A program made the translations under genes and the position numbers. A DNA stretch of 64,000 nt from the NCBI RefSeq assembly GCF_030418455.1, contig NZ_JAUHPW010000001.1, positions 1-64,000 of the forward strand, written 5' to 3'. The notes under the pieces were generated by a model that was given only the letters and a program-made list of their open reading frames with translations, was not told the DNA's origin and did not search any database. This DNA is from Demequina litoralis. GTDB taxonomy: Bacteria; Actinomycetota; Actinomycetes; Actinomycetales; Demequinaceae. Shown here one piece after another: positions 1 through 9,200 of the stretch; the first letter of the stretch is position 1, and each line of letters opens with the position of its first letter.

Positions 1-61
1 CCCGGGGCGGCGGCCCGCGTCCCGTCGCCCCTGCTAGCGTCCCTGGGTGAAGGAGGATGCT

Positions 62-505
62 GTGGAACAGTTCCTATGGTGGTTCATCGCGGCGATGGTG
101 CTGGGGGCCGTGGAGATCTTCACGCTCGACCTGCTGTTCGCGATGCTCGCGGGCGGTGCGCTCGTGGGAGGCGTCGCAGCGCTGCTGGGGGCGCCCTGGT
201 GGTTGAGCATGATCATCGCGCTCGCGGTCGCATCGGCGCTCATCGGCCTGCTGCGGCCGTTCCTGCTGCGCTCGCTGCGCGCGAAGGGCGAGGGCGCGGC
301 GGAGACCAACACCGCGGCGCTGGTCGGCCGTGAGGCACGCACGCTGGACGAGGTGACCGAGACCCGTGGCCGGGTCAAGCTCAACGGGGAGGTGTGGTCC
401 GCGCGCACCGAGGACGATGCGCCGGCCATCCCCGAGGGGACCGAGGTCCACGTGCTGAGGATCGATGGGGCGACCGCCGTGGTCGCGCCCGAGAAGGAGA
501 GCTGA
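62..505 (+). CDS. NfeD-family membrane protein
   Basis: Small (147 aa) NfeD-like protein, expected in the cytoplasmic membrane. The N-terminal half is hydrophobic with two or three membrane segments (about residues 1-65). The C-terminal half is a soluble OB-like domain with VGREARTLDEV and GEVWSARTED typical of the NfeD C-terminal fold. The start is set at the GTG at 62 because AAGGAGG lies at 50-56, directly upstream; an in-frame GTG at 47 would put that Shine-Dalgarno inside the gene. A TAGCGT -10 box lies at 35-40. It ends one base before the ATG of the SPFH gene. NfeD proteins are known to pair with SPFH/stomatin proteins in membrane microdomains, so the two probably act together. The exact cellular task is not evident from sequence. 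Confidence 0.85.
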   Translation: MEQFLWWFIAAMVLGAVEIFTLDLLFAMLAGGALVGGVAALLGAPWWLSMIIALAVASALIGLLRPFLLRSLRAKGEGAAETNTAALVGREARTLDEVTETRGRVKLNGEVWSARTEDDAPAIPEGTEVHVLRIDGATAVVAPEKES

Positions 506-506
506 G

Positions 507-1583
507 ATGGACAACGTCGGAACGATCATCGTGTGGGTCGCCATCGCGGTCCTTGCGATCTTCGTCATCACCGCGATCGCGCGGGCGATCATCGTGGTGC
601 AGCAGACGCAGGCGTACCTGGTGGAGCGGCTGGGCCGCTATCACAACACCATGGACGCGGGCCTGCACCTGCTGGTGCCGTTCATCGACAAGGTGCGCGC
701 CAAGGTGGACCTGCGCGAGATGGTCTACTCGTTCCCGCCGCAGTCGGTCATCACGTCCGACAACCTGGTCGTCGACATCGACACCGTCATCTACTTCCAG
801 GTGACCAACCCCAAGGCGGCCGTCTACGAGATCGCCAACTACATCACGGGTGTCGAGCAGCTCACGACCACGACGCTCCGAAACATCGTCGGCACCATGG
901 ACCTCGAGCAGACGCTCACCAGCCGCGACCAGATCAACGGCCAGCTGCGCGGCGTCCTCGACGAGGCGACCGGCAAGTGGGGCATCCGCGTCAACCGCGT
1001 CGAGCTCAAGTCGATCGAGCCGCCGCTGTCCATCAAGGACTCGATGGAGAAGCAGATGCGCGCCGAGCGCGACCGCCGCGCCGCGATCCTCACCGCGGAG
1101 GGCGTCAAGCAGTCGGCCATCCTCACGGCCGAGGGCGAGAAGCAGTCCGCGATCCTCCGTGCGGAGGGCAACGCCCAGTCCCGCATCCTCGAGGCCGAGG
1201 GCGAGGCGCGCGCGATCCTCCAGGTCTTCGACGCGATCCACGAGGGCGACGCCGACTCGAAGCTGCTGTCGTACCAGTACCTGCAGATGCTGCCGGAGAT
1301 CGCCAAGGGCACCAACAACCAGATGTGGTTCGTGCCCACCGAGTTCACGGGCGCGCTCAACGCGATCGCCGCCGGCTTCGGCGGGACCGAGGAGCCCGAG
1401 CCGCTCGAGCGCGACCCCGAGCGCGCCAAGCGTGCCGGCTCGCGGATCACCTCGGCGCTCGCGGACCCGCGCGCCGCGCTCGAGGAGGCCCGCCGTCAGG
1501 CCGAGGGCTTCTCCGCCGAGGCGGAGCAGGCCGGCTCGGGCTCCGGCAAGCCGTTCGACCCGGACGCCGAGAAGGGCCAGTAG
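507..1583 (+). CDS. SPFH/Band 7 (stomatin/QmcA-like) protein
   Basis: A 358-aa membrane-anchored SPFH-domain protein. One N-terminal transmembrane helix (about residues 5-28) is followed by the Band 7 core: QTQAYLVERLGRY, GLHLLVPFIDKV and an RNIVGTMDLEQTLTSR segment. A long coiled-coil flotillin region with repeated ILTAEG/ILRAEG units follows (about 190-240), then a conserved YLQMLPEIAKG segment and an acidic, disordered C-terminus. The ATG is one base after the nfeD stop, so the pair is an operon. Family members assemble into rings that organise membrane proteins or proteases; the partner here is inferred to be NfeD. The stop codon TAG overlaps the first base of a copy of the GGGACGATGCG repeat (1583-1593). 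Confidence 0.9.
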   Translation: MDNVGTIIVWVAIAVLAIFVITAIARAIIVVQQTQAYLVERLGRYHNTMDAGLHLLVPFIDKVRAKVDLREMVYSFPPQSVITSDNLVVDIDTVIYFQVTNPKAAVYEIANYITGVEQLTTTTLRNIVGTMDLEQTLTSRDQINGQLRGVLDEATGKWGIRVNRVELKSIEPPLSIKDSMEKQMRAERDRRAAILTAEGVKQSAILTAEGEKQSAILRAEGNAQSRILEAEGEARAILQVFDAIHEGDADSKLLSYQYLQMLPEIAKGTNNQMWFVPTEFTGALNAIAAGFGGTEEPEPLERDPERAKRAGSRITSALADPRAALEEARRQAEGFSAEAEQAGSGSGKPFDPDAEKGQ

Positions 1584-1595
1584 GGACGATGCGAC

Positions 1596-1625
1596 GGGCC
1601 CCGGGGGAGCGATCCCTCGGGGCCC
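1596..1625. terminator. hairpin between convergent genes
   Basis: A 13-bp stem with one mismatch (GGGCCCCGGGGGA against TCCCTCGGGGCCC) closes a GCGA tetraloop. It sits between the SPFH gene and the convergent membrane protein gene, with no clear T-tract. It probably terminates both transcripts. Confidence 0.6.
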
Positions 1626-1668
1626 TCGCCGTCCCCGGGGTGCGTGACGGGCCGCCCCGGGGACGCGC

Positions 1669-2697
1669 TCATCCGCCGGGCAGCTGCCGGCGCTCGCGCA
1701 CCATCCACACCGCCGCCACGACGAGCGCGACGCCGGTGAGCAGCACGCCCACCCAGGTCGCGACCGCGTCGCCGACCAGGTGGTCGATGAGCTGCGGCGT
1801 GGACACGAGGAGCCCGATCCCGCCGGGCACGATGAGCAGGGCGAGCCGCGACACCGCGATCGCGACGGCGATCATCGCGACCGCCACCGCCACGGCCGTG
1901 ACGAGCATGGGCGTGCGCGTCGCGTCGTACGCCGTCGTCTGCAGGGCGAGCACCGTCAGCATGCCGCCCGCGACGAGCGCCGGCGCGACGGGGCGCAGCC
2001 ACCCGACCGCCCCCGCCACGACCCACACGAGGCCGACGGCCGCGAGCGTCGCCCCGATCGCGGTGCCCATGTCGAGGTCGTCCTCGACCGCCATCGACAC
2101 GAGCGAGGACGCGAGCCCCGCCAGCGCCGCGAGCGTCGCCAGCTGGGCGAGCCCCCGCCGGCGCACCGCGTAGATCGCGGCCGCGACCACGAGGGTCGGC
2201 GCCGACACCGCGACCCCCATCGGCTCGTCCGTCACGCCCGCCGCGTCCGCGACCACCCACGCGAGCCATGCGGTCAGGCCCACGGTGGCGAGGAGGAGCA
2301 CCGACGCGAGGCGCTGCGCCGGGTCCGTCCGGACGCGCGCGGCGAGCGTCCCGCCCACCGCGACCACGGCGAGCAGGCCGGCGACGATCGCGATGCGGCC
2401 GCCGGTGGGGACGTCGGCCCACGTGCGGCCCAGCAGGAACGAGACGGCGGAGATCACGAGCGCCGCCCCGAGGTAGCCGACCACCTCGCCCACGAGCGCG
2501 AGCGCGCGCGGCTGCGATGGCGGTGGGGGTGGTGCGGCGGCCTCGGGGGCGTGGGCGACGGCGTCGGGTGCGGTCGGAGGTGGCGCGATGTCCTGGTGCT
2601 CGTGCTCGTGCTCGTACCGGCGCAGGTCGTCCCCCGTGGCGGGGGAGATGAGCCCCGCCTCGACCCACCGGTCGATACGTGCCTCGAGCCCGTTCAT
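1669..2697 (-). CDS. DUF2157-like polytopic membrane protein
   Basis: A 342-aa protein of unknown function. The N-terminus (MNGLEARIDRWVEAGLISP, then TGDDLRRYEHEHEHQ) resembles the short DUF2157 domain that reads 'weak linker, helix, then membrane region'. A His/Glu stretch and a Pro/Ala-rich linker follow, then about ten hydrophobic helices (residues 68-330). The ATG at 2697 has GGAGGGAAG 6 nt upstream on the minus strand, and an AGGCTA on the plus strand (2742-2747) gives a TAGCCT -10 box. It is transcribed divergently from the RNA methyltransferase. No catalytic motif is visible. The family call rests only on the N-terminal pattern and topology. Confidence 0.6.
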   Translation of the reverse strand: MNGLEARIDRWVEAGLISPATGDDLRRYEHEHEHQDIAPPPTAPDAVAHAPEAAAPPPPPSQPRALALVGEVVGYLGAALVISAVSFLLGRTWADVPTGGRIAIVAGLLAVVAVGGTLAARVRTDPAQRLASVLLLATVGLTAWLAWVVADAAGVTDEPMGVAVSAPTLVVAAAIYAVRRRGLAQLATLAALAGLASSLVSMAVEDDLDMGTAIGATLAAVGLVWVVAGAVGWLRPVAPALVAGGMLTVLALQTTAYDATRTPMLVTAVAVAVAMIAVAIAVSRLALLIVPGGIGLLVSTPQLIDHLVGDAVATWVGVLLTGVALVVAAVWMVRERRQLPGG

Positions 2698-2794
2698 GGC
2701 CGCTTCCCTCCAGCGACACCGACGTCGTCGTCGACACCTTCAGGCTACGCCCGCGCGGGGCGCGCGACCACCGGTCCCTGGGATGATGGCACCC

Positions 2795-3595
2795 ATGCCC
2801 GTCATCCCGATCGACGACCCCTCCGACCCGCGCCTGGCCGACTACCGCGGTCTCACCGACGTCGCGCTCCGCCGCGTGCTCGAGCCCGAGCGCGGCCTCT
2901 ACATGGCCGAGGGTGCCAAGGTGATCGCGCGCGCGATCCGCGCCGCGCATCGTCCCCGCTCGGTGCTGGTGAGCGAGCGCTGGCTGGACTCGGTCGCGCC
3001 GCTGGTCGACGAGGACACGCCCGTCTACCTCGCGCCGGCCGCGCTGCTCGAGGACGTCACGGGCTACCAGGTGCATCGCGGTGCCCTCGCGTCGATGGAG
3101 CGTCCCGCGCTGCCCGCGCTCGCGGACCTCGCGCGCGAGGCTCGGCGCATCGTGGTGCTCGAGGGCATCGTCGACCACACCAACGTGGGCGCGATCTTCC
3201 GCTCCGCCGCCGGCATCGGGGCGGACGCGGTGGTGGTCTCGCCCACGTGCGCGGACCCGCTCTACCGTCGCTCCGTCAAGGTCTCGATGGGCACGGTCTT
3301 CCAGGTGCCGTGGACGCGCGCCGAGTCCTGGCCGGACGCGCTCGACGAGCTGCGCGCCCTGGGCTTCACCGTCGCCGGGCTCGCGCTCACGGACGATGCG
3401 GTGGCGCTCGACGACTTCGCCGCCCGGGCGGGCGAGCGGGTCGCGGTGGTGATGGGCACCGAGGGCGATGGGCTCACCCGTCAGGCGCTCGCGCACGTCG
3501 ACGAGGCCGTGGTCATCCCCATGCACGGCGGGGTGGACTCGCTCAACGTGGCCGCCGCCTCCGCGGTCGCGATGTGGGAGCTCCGCGCGCGCTGA
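2795..3595 (+). CDS. TrmH/SpoU-family RNA 2'-O-methyltransferase
   Basis: A 266-aa SPOUT-superfamily enzyme that transfers methyl groups from AdoMet to ribose 2'-OH in rRNA or tRNA. An N-terminal substrate-binding region (RVLEPERGLYMAEGAKVI) is followed by the knotted SpoU domain, with motif 1 (IVDHTNVGAIFRSAAGIGAD), motif 2 (VVMGTEGDGLT) and motif 3 (IPMHGGVDSLNVAAA). The ATG at 2795 was chosen because the methionines further upstream lie in low-conservation sequence; GATGAT at 2782-2787 may be a -10 box, giving a leaderless mRNA. The target nucleotide cannot be told from sequence. An 11-mer repeat copy in reverse orientation (2946-2956) lies inside the gene. Confidence 0.88.
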   Translation: MPVIPIDDPSDPRLADYRGLTDVALRRVLEPERGLYMAEGAKVIARAIRAAHRPRSVLVSERWLDSVAPLVDEDTPVYLAPAALLEDVTGYQVHRGALASMERPALPALADLAREARRIVVLEGIVDHTNVGAIFRSAAGIGADAVVVSPTCADPLYRRSVKVSMGTVFQVPWTRAESWPDALDELRALGFTVAGLALTDDAVALDDFAARAGERVAVVMGTEGDGLTRQALAHVDEAVVIPMHGGVDSLNVAAASAVAMWELRAR

Positions 3596-3738
3596 CCCTC
3601 CCGCCGTTCGCCCCTCCACGCGCCTGAGTCACCCCTCCACCGGGCCGTCGGCGTGTCGTCGGCGTGTCGCTCGGAGACCGCCGGTCCAGCGACGGCGACG
3701 GAGCCTCCCGCGTGGAGGGATACCCATCGCGACCCGCC

Positions 3739-3795
3739 TTGCCGACTGTCGGAGGGCGGGGCCATAATCGAACATACGTTCGAACACATGTTCGA
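3739..3795 (+). promoter_or_regulatory. SOS promoter with two overlapping LexA boxes
   Basis: TTGCCG (3739-3744), an 18-bp spacer and CATAAT (3763-3768) form a promoter. Two LexA-type palindromes follow: TCGAACATACGTTCGA (3768-3783) and TCGAACACATGTTCGA (3780-3795), sharing TCGA. Both match the actinobacterial pattern TCGAAC-N4-GTTCGA, and the first overlaps the -10 box. They should place imuA'-imuB-dnaE2 under LexA repression. Confidence 0.9.
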
Positions 3796-3827
3796 ACGGG
3801 TGGACGATGCGGGAGGCGGGTGACGCG

Positions 3828-4532
3828 ATGGAGACGGCCGAGGCGAGGATCGCCCGGGCGCGCGAGGCGCTCGCGGGGGTCCAGCGGCGCGTGGGCACCA
3901 CGCGCGACCGCTGGGAGGCGCCCACGCTGCCGCTGACGCCGCTGCTCGACCAGGTGCTGCCGCAGGGGCTGCGGCGCGGCCAGGTGATCGCGGTGGCCGG
4001 CTCGACGTCGCTCATGCTCGCGCTCGCGGCCGCCGCCTCGGAGGCGGGCTCGTGGACCGCGGCCGTGGGGATGCCCGCGCTCGGCGCGGTCGCGGCGGCG
4101 CGGCGCGGCCTCGACCTCGCGCGCCTCGCGCTCGTGCCCCATCCCGGCGCGCAGGCGGCCGCGACGGCCGGCGCATGCGTCGACGGGATGGACGTGGTGC
4201 TGCTGGGGCCGCGCCTCGCGCTGTCCGAGGCGGACCGGCGCCGGCTCGCCTCCCGCGCCCGGGAGCGCGGCACGGTCATCGTCGCCGAGGGGTCGTGGAC
4301 GGGCGCCCACACCACGCTCACCGCGGTGGGCTCGCGCTGGCACGGGCTCGGCGCGGGCGACGGCCGGCTGCGGGGCCGGGAGCTCACGGTGCGGATCGAG
4401 GAGCGCCGCGGCGGCACCGCGCGGCTCGTGACCCTGCCCATCGAGGGGGCGGCCCTCGGCGGCGCCGCCCCGCCGCGTCGGGGCGCGCCCGCCCGGTCGG
4501 CGTCCCTGCGCGCGCTCGGGGGTGCGGCATGA
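3828..4532 (+). CDS. imuA': ImuA' accessory protein of the mutasome
   Basis: A 234-aa RecA-like accessory protein of the SOS mutasome, identified mainly by being the first gene of the imuA'-imuB-dnaE2 operon behind LexA boxes. The segment LPQGLRRGQVIAVAGSTSLM aligns in position with the RecA Walker A region, but the Lys of GKT/S is absent, so ATP binding is doubtful, as is common for actinobacterial ImuA'. The C-terminus is basic and alanine-rich. The start is uncertain: ATG 3828 has GGAGG 11 nt upstream, and an in-frame ATG at 3807 would add seven residues. The stop overlaps the imuB ATG (ATGA). ImuA' is known to be required with ImuB and DnaE2 for damage-induced mutagenesis in mycobacteria. 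Confidence 0.85.
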   Translation: METAEARIARAREALAGVQRRVGTTRDRWEAPTLPLTPLLDQVLPQGLRRGQVIAVAGSTSLMLALAAAASEAGSWTAAVGMPALGAVAAARRGLDLARLALVPHPGAQAAATAGACVDGMDVVLLGPRLALSEADRRRLASRARERGTVIVAEGSWTGAHTTLTAVGSRWHGLGAGDGRLRGRELTVRIEERRGGTARLVTLPIEGAALGGAAPPRRGAPARSASLRALGGAA

Positions 4533-6229
4533 GCGTCGTCACCGTGGTGCGCCGCGCCGTGCTGTGGGTGCCCGACTGGCCCGTGGTCGCCGCGATGACG
4601 GAGGCGGGGCTCGGGGCGGACGTGCCCGCGGCGGTCCTCCACGGGCGCGGGCTGGTCGCGGTGTCGGCCGCCGCGCGTGCCGCGGGGGTGAGGCGCGGCA
4701 GCACCCGCCGGCTCGCGCAGCGGGCCTGCCCCGAGCTCGCGATCCTGCCCCACGACGAGGGCCGCGACTCGCGCCTGTTCGAGGCCGTCGCGGCCGCCGC
4801 CGAGCAGGCCGTCTCCGGCGTCGAGATCTCCCGCCCGGGGCTCATGATCATCCCGGCGGACGGCGCGGCCCGCTTCCACGGCTCGGAGGAGGCGCTCGCG
4901 GAGGCGCTCGTCACGGCGGTCGCGGAGCACGCCGGGATCGAGTGCGCGGTCGGCGCCGCGGACGGCCTGCTCGCCGCCGTGCTCGCGGCCCGCGCCTCGG
5001 AGCTGGTCCCCACCGGCTCCTCGCGGGAGTACCTCGCGCCCGCGCCCGTCGACTCCCTTGCGCTCGCGGCGATGGAGCGCGCGCAGCGCCAGGAGGCCGA
5101 GCGGCTCGCGAGCGTCCTCACGCGCCTCGGCATCGTCACGCTGGGAGACCTCGCGGCGCTGCCGTTCGCGGACGTGCTCGCGCGCTTCGGACCCGTGGGG
5201 GTGTGGGCGCATCGGCTCGCCTCGGGGGAGGACCTCGCCCCGCCGGTGCTGCGTCGCACCGAGGAGGACATCGCCGTCGAGCACGTGTTCGAGGACCCGG
5301 CCGAGCGCATCGAGCAGCTCGTCCACGTCGCCAAGGAGGCGGCCGCGGCGCTCGACCGGGCCCTGCTCGACGCCGGCGTGCGCTGCGGGCGCGTCCGCAT
5401 CACCGCCCGCACGGAGAAGGGGCAGGACCTCGAGCGCGTGTGGCGCACGGACGTCGGCACCCGCGCCGGGGCGTTCGCGCGGCACATGACGGACCGCGTG
5501 CGCTGGCAGCTCGAGGGCTGGCTGTCGGGCACGGCGGGCGGGGCGTCCGGGGACAAGGGCCCGGAGCCCTCGCCGCTCGTGTCGCTCGGCCTGGTCGCCG
5601 AGGACGTGGTCCCGCTCGGCTCCGAGCAGGCCTACCTGTGGGGCGGGGTGTCGGGCGCGGACTCGCGCGCGCATCGTGCCCTCGAGCGCGTCCAGGGGCT
5701 GCTCGGCCTCGAGGGCGTGCTCGCGGTCGCCGAGCAGGGCGGACGCTCTCCCCGCGACAGGGCGCACCTCGCGCCCTGGGGCCAGGAGGCGCCTCCCGCC
5801 CGTGCGATCGCGCACCCGTGGCCGGGGCGCATCCCCGACCCGCCGCCGGCAACCGTGCCGCCGGTCGCGCGGCCGGCGCTCGTGCTCGACGCGGGTGGCG
5901 CCCCCGTCACCGTGAGCCGACGCCTCGCGGTGAGCGCCCCGCCCACGTGGGTGCGCCTCGAGGCGGACCCGGCGGACGAGCGTGCGCAGGCCGCCAACCG
6001 CCATCCCTCGTCGGGCCACGTCGGACGGGTCGAGGGGCCGGTGTGGGACCGCGCGCGCCCGGTCGAGTCGTGGGCCGGCCCCTGGCCGGTGTCCGAGCGC
6101 TGGTGGTCCGAGGACGCGTCCCGTCGCGCCTACCTCCAGGTCGCGCTGCGCGACGGCGAGGACACGGTCACCGCGGTGCTGCTCGCGTACGGCGGCGGGG
6201 AGTGGGAGCTGGAGGCCGTCTATGACTGA
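4529..6229 (+). CDS. imuB: ImuB, Y-family polymerase-like mutasome adaptor
   Basis: A 566-aa Y-family-like protein that lacks the catalytic carboxylates. The usual N-terminal DxDxFFA motif is replaced by WVPDWPV, and the palm SxDE motif by SGVEISRPGL, so it should be non-polymerising. Helix-hairpin-helix-type residues (VLTRLGIVTLGDLAALPF) and a little-finger region follow. QAYLWG at about residues 367-372 sits where ImuB proteins carry a beta-clamp motif (QLPLWG in mycobacteria). The remaining ~190 residues are low-complexity plus a conserved WWSEDASRRAYLQV segment. The gene overlaps imuA' by 4 nt, and its end overlaps the dnaE2 start by 8 nt. In the known system ImuB tethers DnaE2 and ImuA' to the sliding clamp. 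Confidence 0.92.
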   Translation: MSVVTVVRRAVLWVPDWPVVAAMTEAGLGADVPAAVLHGRGLVAVSAAARAAGVRRGSTRRLAQRACPELAILPHDEGRDSRLFEAVAAAAEQAVSGVEISRPGLMIIPADGAARFHGSEEALAEALVTAVAEHAGIECAVGAADGLLAAVLAARASELVPTGSSREYLAPAPVDSLALAAMERAQRQEAERLASVLTRLGIVTLGDLAALPFADVLARFGPVGVWAHRLASGEDLAPPVLRRTEEDIAVEHVFEDPAERIEQLVHVAKEAAAALDRALLDAGVRCGRVRITARTEKGQDLERVWRTDVGTRAGAFARHMTDRVRWQLEGWLSGTAGGASGDKGPEPSPLVSLGLVAEDVVPLGSEQAYLWGGVSGADSRAHRALERVQGLLGLEGVLAVAEQGGRSPRDRAHLAPWGQEAPPARAIAHPWPGRIPDPPPATVPPVARPALVLDAGGAPVTVSRRLAVSAPPTWVRLEADPADERAQAANRHPSSGHVGRVEGPVWDRARPVESWAGPWPVSERWWSEDASRRAYLQVALRDGEDTVTAVLLAYGGGEWELEAVYD

Positions 6230-9200
6230 CGTCCCCGAGTACGCCGAGCTCCACGCCCACAGCGCCTTCAGCTTCCTCGACGGCGCGAGCCAGCCGGAGG
6301 AGATGGCGGCCGAGGCGGGGCGCCTCGGCCTCGGCGCGCTCGCGCTCACCGACCACGACGGCCTCTACGGTGCGGTGCGCTTCGCCGGCGCGGCCCGGGA
6401 GATCGGGCTGCCCACGGTCTTCGGCGCGGAGCTCAGCCTCGCCGCGGACGGTCCGGGCGGGCGCCCCGTGCTCGACCCGCCCACCGGCGTGCCCGACCCG
6501 CGCGCCTCGCACCTCGTCGTGCTCGCGCGGGGCGCGGGCGGCTACTCGCGGCTCAGCCACGCGATCGGCATGGCGCACCTCGCGACCGGGGAGAAGGGGC
6601 TCGCCCGCTACACGCTCGAGACGCTCGCAGACGCGGGCGGCGGGGACCTCCTCGTGCTCACCGGCTGCCGCAAGGGGCCGGTGCGCGCGGCCCTCACGGG
6701 GCTCGGCGGGCCAGGGCTGGGTGGCACGGCCCGCCGGGCGGGGCACGATGCGCTGGCCGGCGGCGTCTCCCGCGAGGGGCACGCGGCGGCGCGAGCCGAG
6801 CTCGACCGGCTCGTCGCGCTGTTCGGCCGCGAGGGCGTCGCGGTGGAGATCACGGACACGGGCTCGCCCTTCGACTCCGAGGTCAACGCGGCCCTGGCGG
6901 ACCTGGCCTTCGATACGGGCCTGCCCCTCGTCGCCACCACCAACGCCCACTACGCGACGCCGCGCGACGCGGACCTCGCGGGCGCGCTCGCCGCGGTGCG
7001 CGCCCGGTCCTCGCTCGACGACATGGACGGCTGGCTGCCCGGCTCGCCAGGTCAGCACCTGCGCAGCGCGGGGGAGATGCTCTTCCGTCACCGCCGCCAC
7101 CCGCAGGCGGTCGCGACCGCGGCCCGCCTGGCCGCCGAGTGCGCCTTCGACCTCGATCTCGTCGCCCCGAACCTGCCGCCGTACCCCGTGCCGCCCGGCC
7201 ACACCGAGGCGACCTGGCTGCGCGAGCTCGCCTACCGCGGCGCGCGCGAGCGCTACGGGCCGCCGGACGCCGAGCGGGTGAAGGGGGCCTGGCAGCAGAT
7301 CGAGCACGAGCTCGCCGTCATCGAGGCGCTCGACTTCCCGGGCTACTTCCTCATCGTCCACGACATCGTGGCGTTCTGCCGCCGCGCGGACATCCTGTGC
7401 CAGGGGCGCGGGTCGGCGGCCAACAGCGCGGTGTGCTTCGCGCTCGGCGTGACCGCGGTGGACGCCGTCACCCATGGGCTGCTGTTCGAACGCTTCCTCG
7501 CGCCCGAGCGCGACGGCCCGCCGGACATCGACGTCGACATCGAGTCCGACCGCCGCGAGGAGGTCATCCAGTACGTCTTCTCGCGCTTCGGCCGCATCAA
7601 CGCCGCCATGGTCGCCAACGTCATCCAGTACCGGCCGCGCTCCGCGGTCAGGGACGCGGCCCGCGCGCTCGGCTTCGACGTGGGCCAGCAGGACGCGTGG
7701 TCCAAGTCGATCGACCGGTGGAGCACGCTGCGGATGTCCCCGCAGCAGGAGGAGGAGTGGGCGGCGAAGCAGCGCGACGCGATGTGGCCGGAACCGCCGC
7801 CCGCGCAGGAGCTCGACCACATCCCCGACAACGTCCTCGAGCTCGCGGACCGCTTCCTGCGGCTGCCGCGCCACCTCGGGATCCATCCCGGCGGCATGGT
7901 GCTGTGCGACCGGCCCGTCATCGACGTGTGCCCGGTCGAGTGGGCGCGCATGCCCGGCCGCACCGTGCTCCAGTGGGACAAGGACGACTGCGCCGATGCG
8001 GGGCTCGTGAAGTTCGACCTGCTCGGCCTGGGCATGCTGTCGGCCCTCAAGTACGCGTTCCGGTACATGCAGGAGACCCGCGGCGAGGACCTGGGCCTGC
8101 ACTCGCTGCCGCAGGAGGACCCCGCGGTCTACGACCTGCTGTGCGCCGCGGACACCGTGGGCGTGTTCCAGGTCGAGTCGCGCGCGCAGATGGCGACCCT
8201 GCCGAGGCTCAGGCCCAGACGCTTCTACGACATCGTCATCGAGGTCGCGCTCATCCGGCCCGGCCCCATCCAGGGCGGCTCGGTGCATCCGTACATCAAC
8301 CGGGCGCGCGGCCGCGAGGAGGTCACCTACCTCCACCCGCTGCTCGAGAGGTCGCTGGGCAAGACCCTCGGGGTGCCGCTGTTCCAGGAGCAGCTCATGC
8401 AGATGGCGATGGACGCCGCGGGTTTCGACGGCGCCCTCGCGGACCAGCTGCGTCGCGCCATGGGCTCCAAGCGCAGCCCCGAGCGGATGGAGGCGCTGCG
8501 GGCCCGCTTCATGGTGGGCGCGAACGAGCGCGGCATCACCGCGGAGGTCGCCCACCAGATCTTCGACAAGCTCAAGGCCTTCGCGGACTTCGGCTTCCCC
8601 GAGTCGCACTCGTTCTCGTTTGCGTACCTCGTCTACGCGTCGAGCTGGCTCAAGGTGCACCGGCCCGCCGCGTTCTACGCGGGCCTGCTCGCCGCCCAGC
8701 CCATGGGCTTCTACTCGCCGCAGTCGCTCGCGGCGGACGCGCGCCGTCACGGCCAGGCGATCCTGCGCCCGTGCGTGATGCGCTCCGAGGTCCTCGCGCG
8801 GGTCGAGGAGCTCGCCGTGCCGTTCGAGGCGCCGGGGGAGCGGCGCGAGGAGATGGCGCGCCTCGTGCGCGTCGACCCGACGCTCGCGGTCCGCATGGGC
8901 CTCGGCGCCGTGCGCGGGCTGGGGGACGATGCTGCGGCCGCCATCGTCGCGGCCCGCGCCGAGCGTCCGTTCGCGGACCTGCACGACATGGCCCGCCGTG
9001 TCCGCATCCGTCCGAAGGGGGTGTCGGGGCAGTCGGGCCTGGCGCCCGAGAAGGGGCTGTCGACGGCGCAGTGGGAGGCTCTCGCGACCGCGGGCGCGCT
9101 CGAGAGCCTCGGCGTGACGCGGCGCGAGGGGCTGTGGGCCTCCGGGGTGCTGTCGCGCGAGGGGCCCGACACGCTGCCCGGCACGGTGCCGGGCGCGCAG

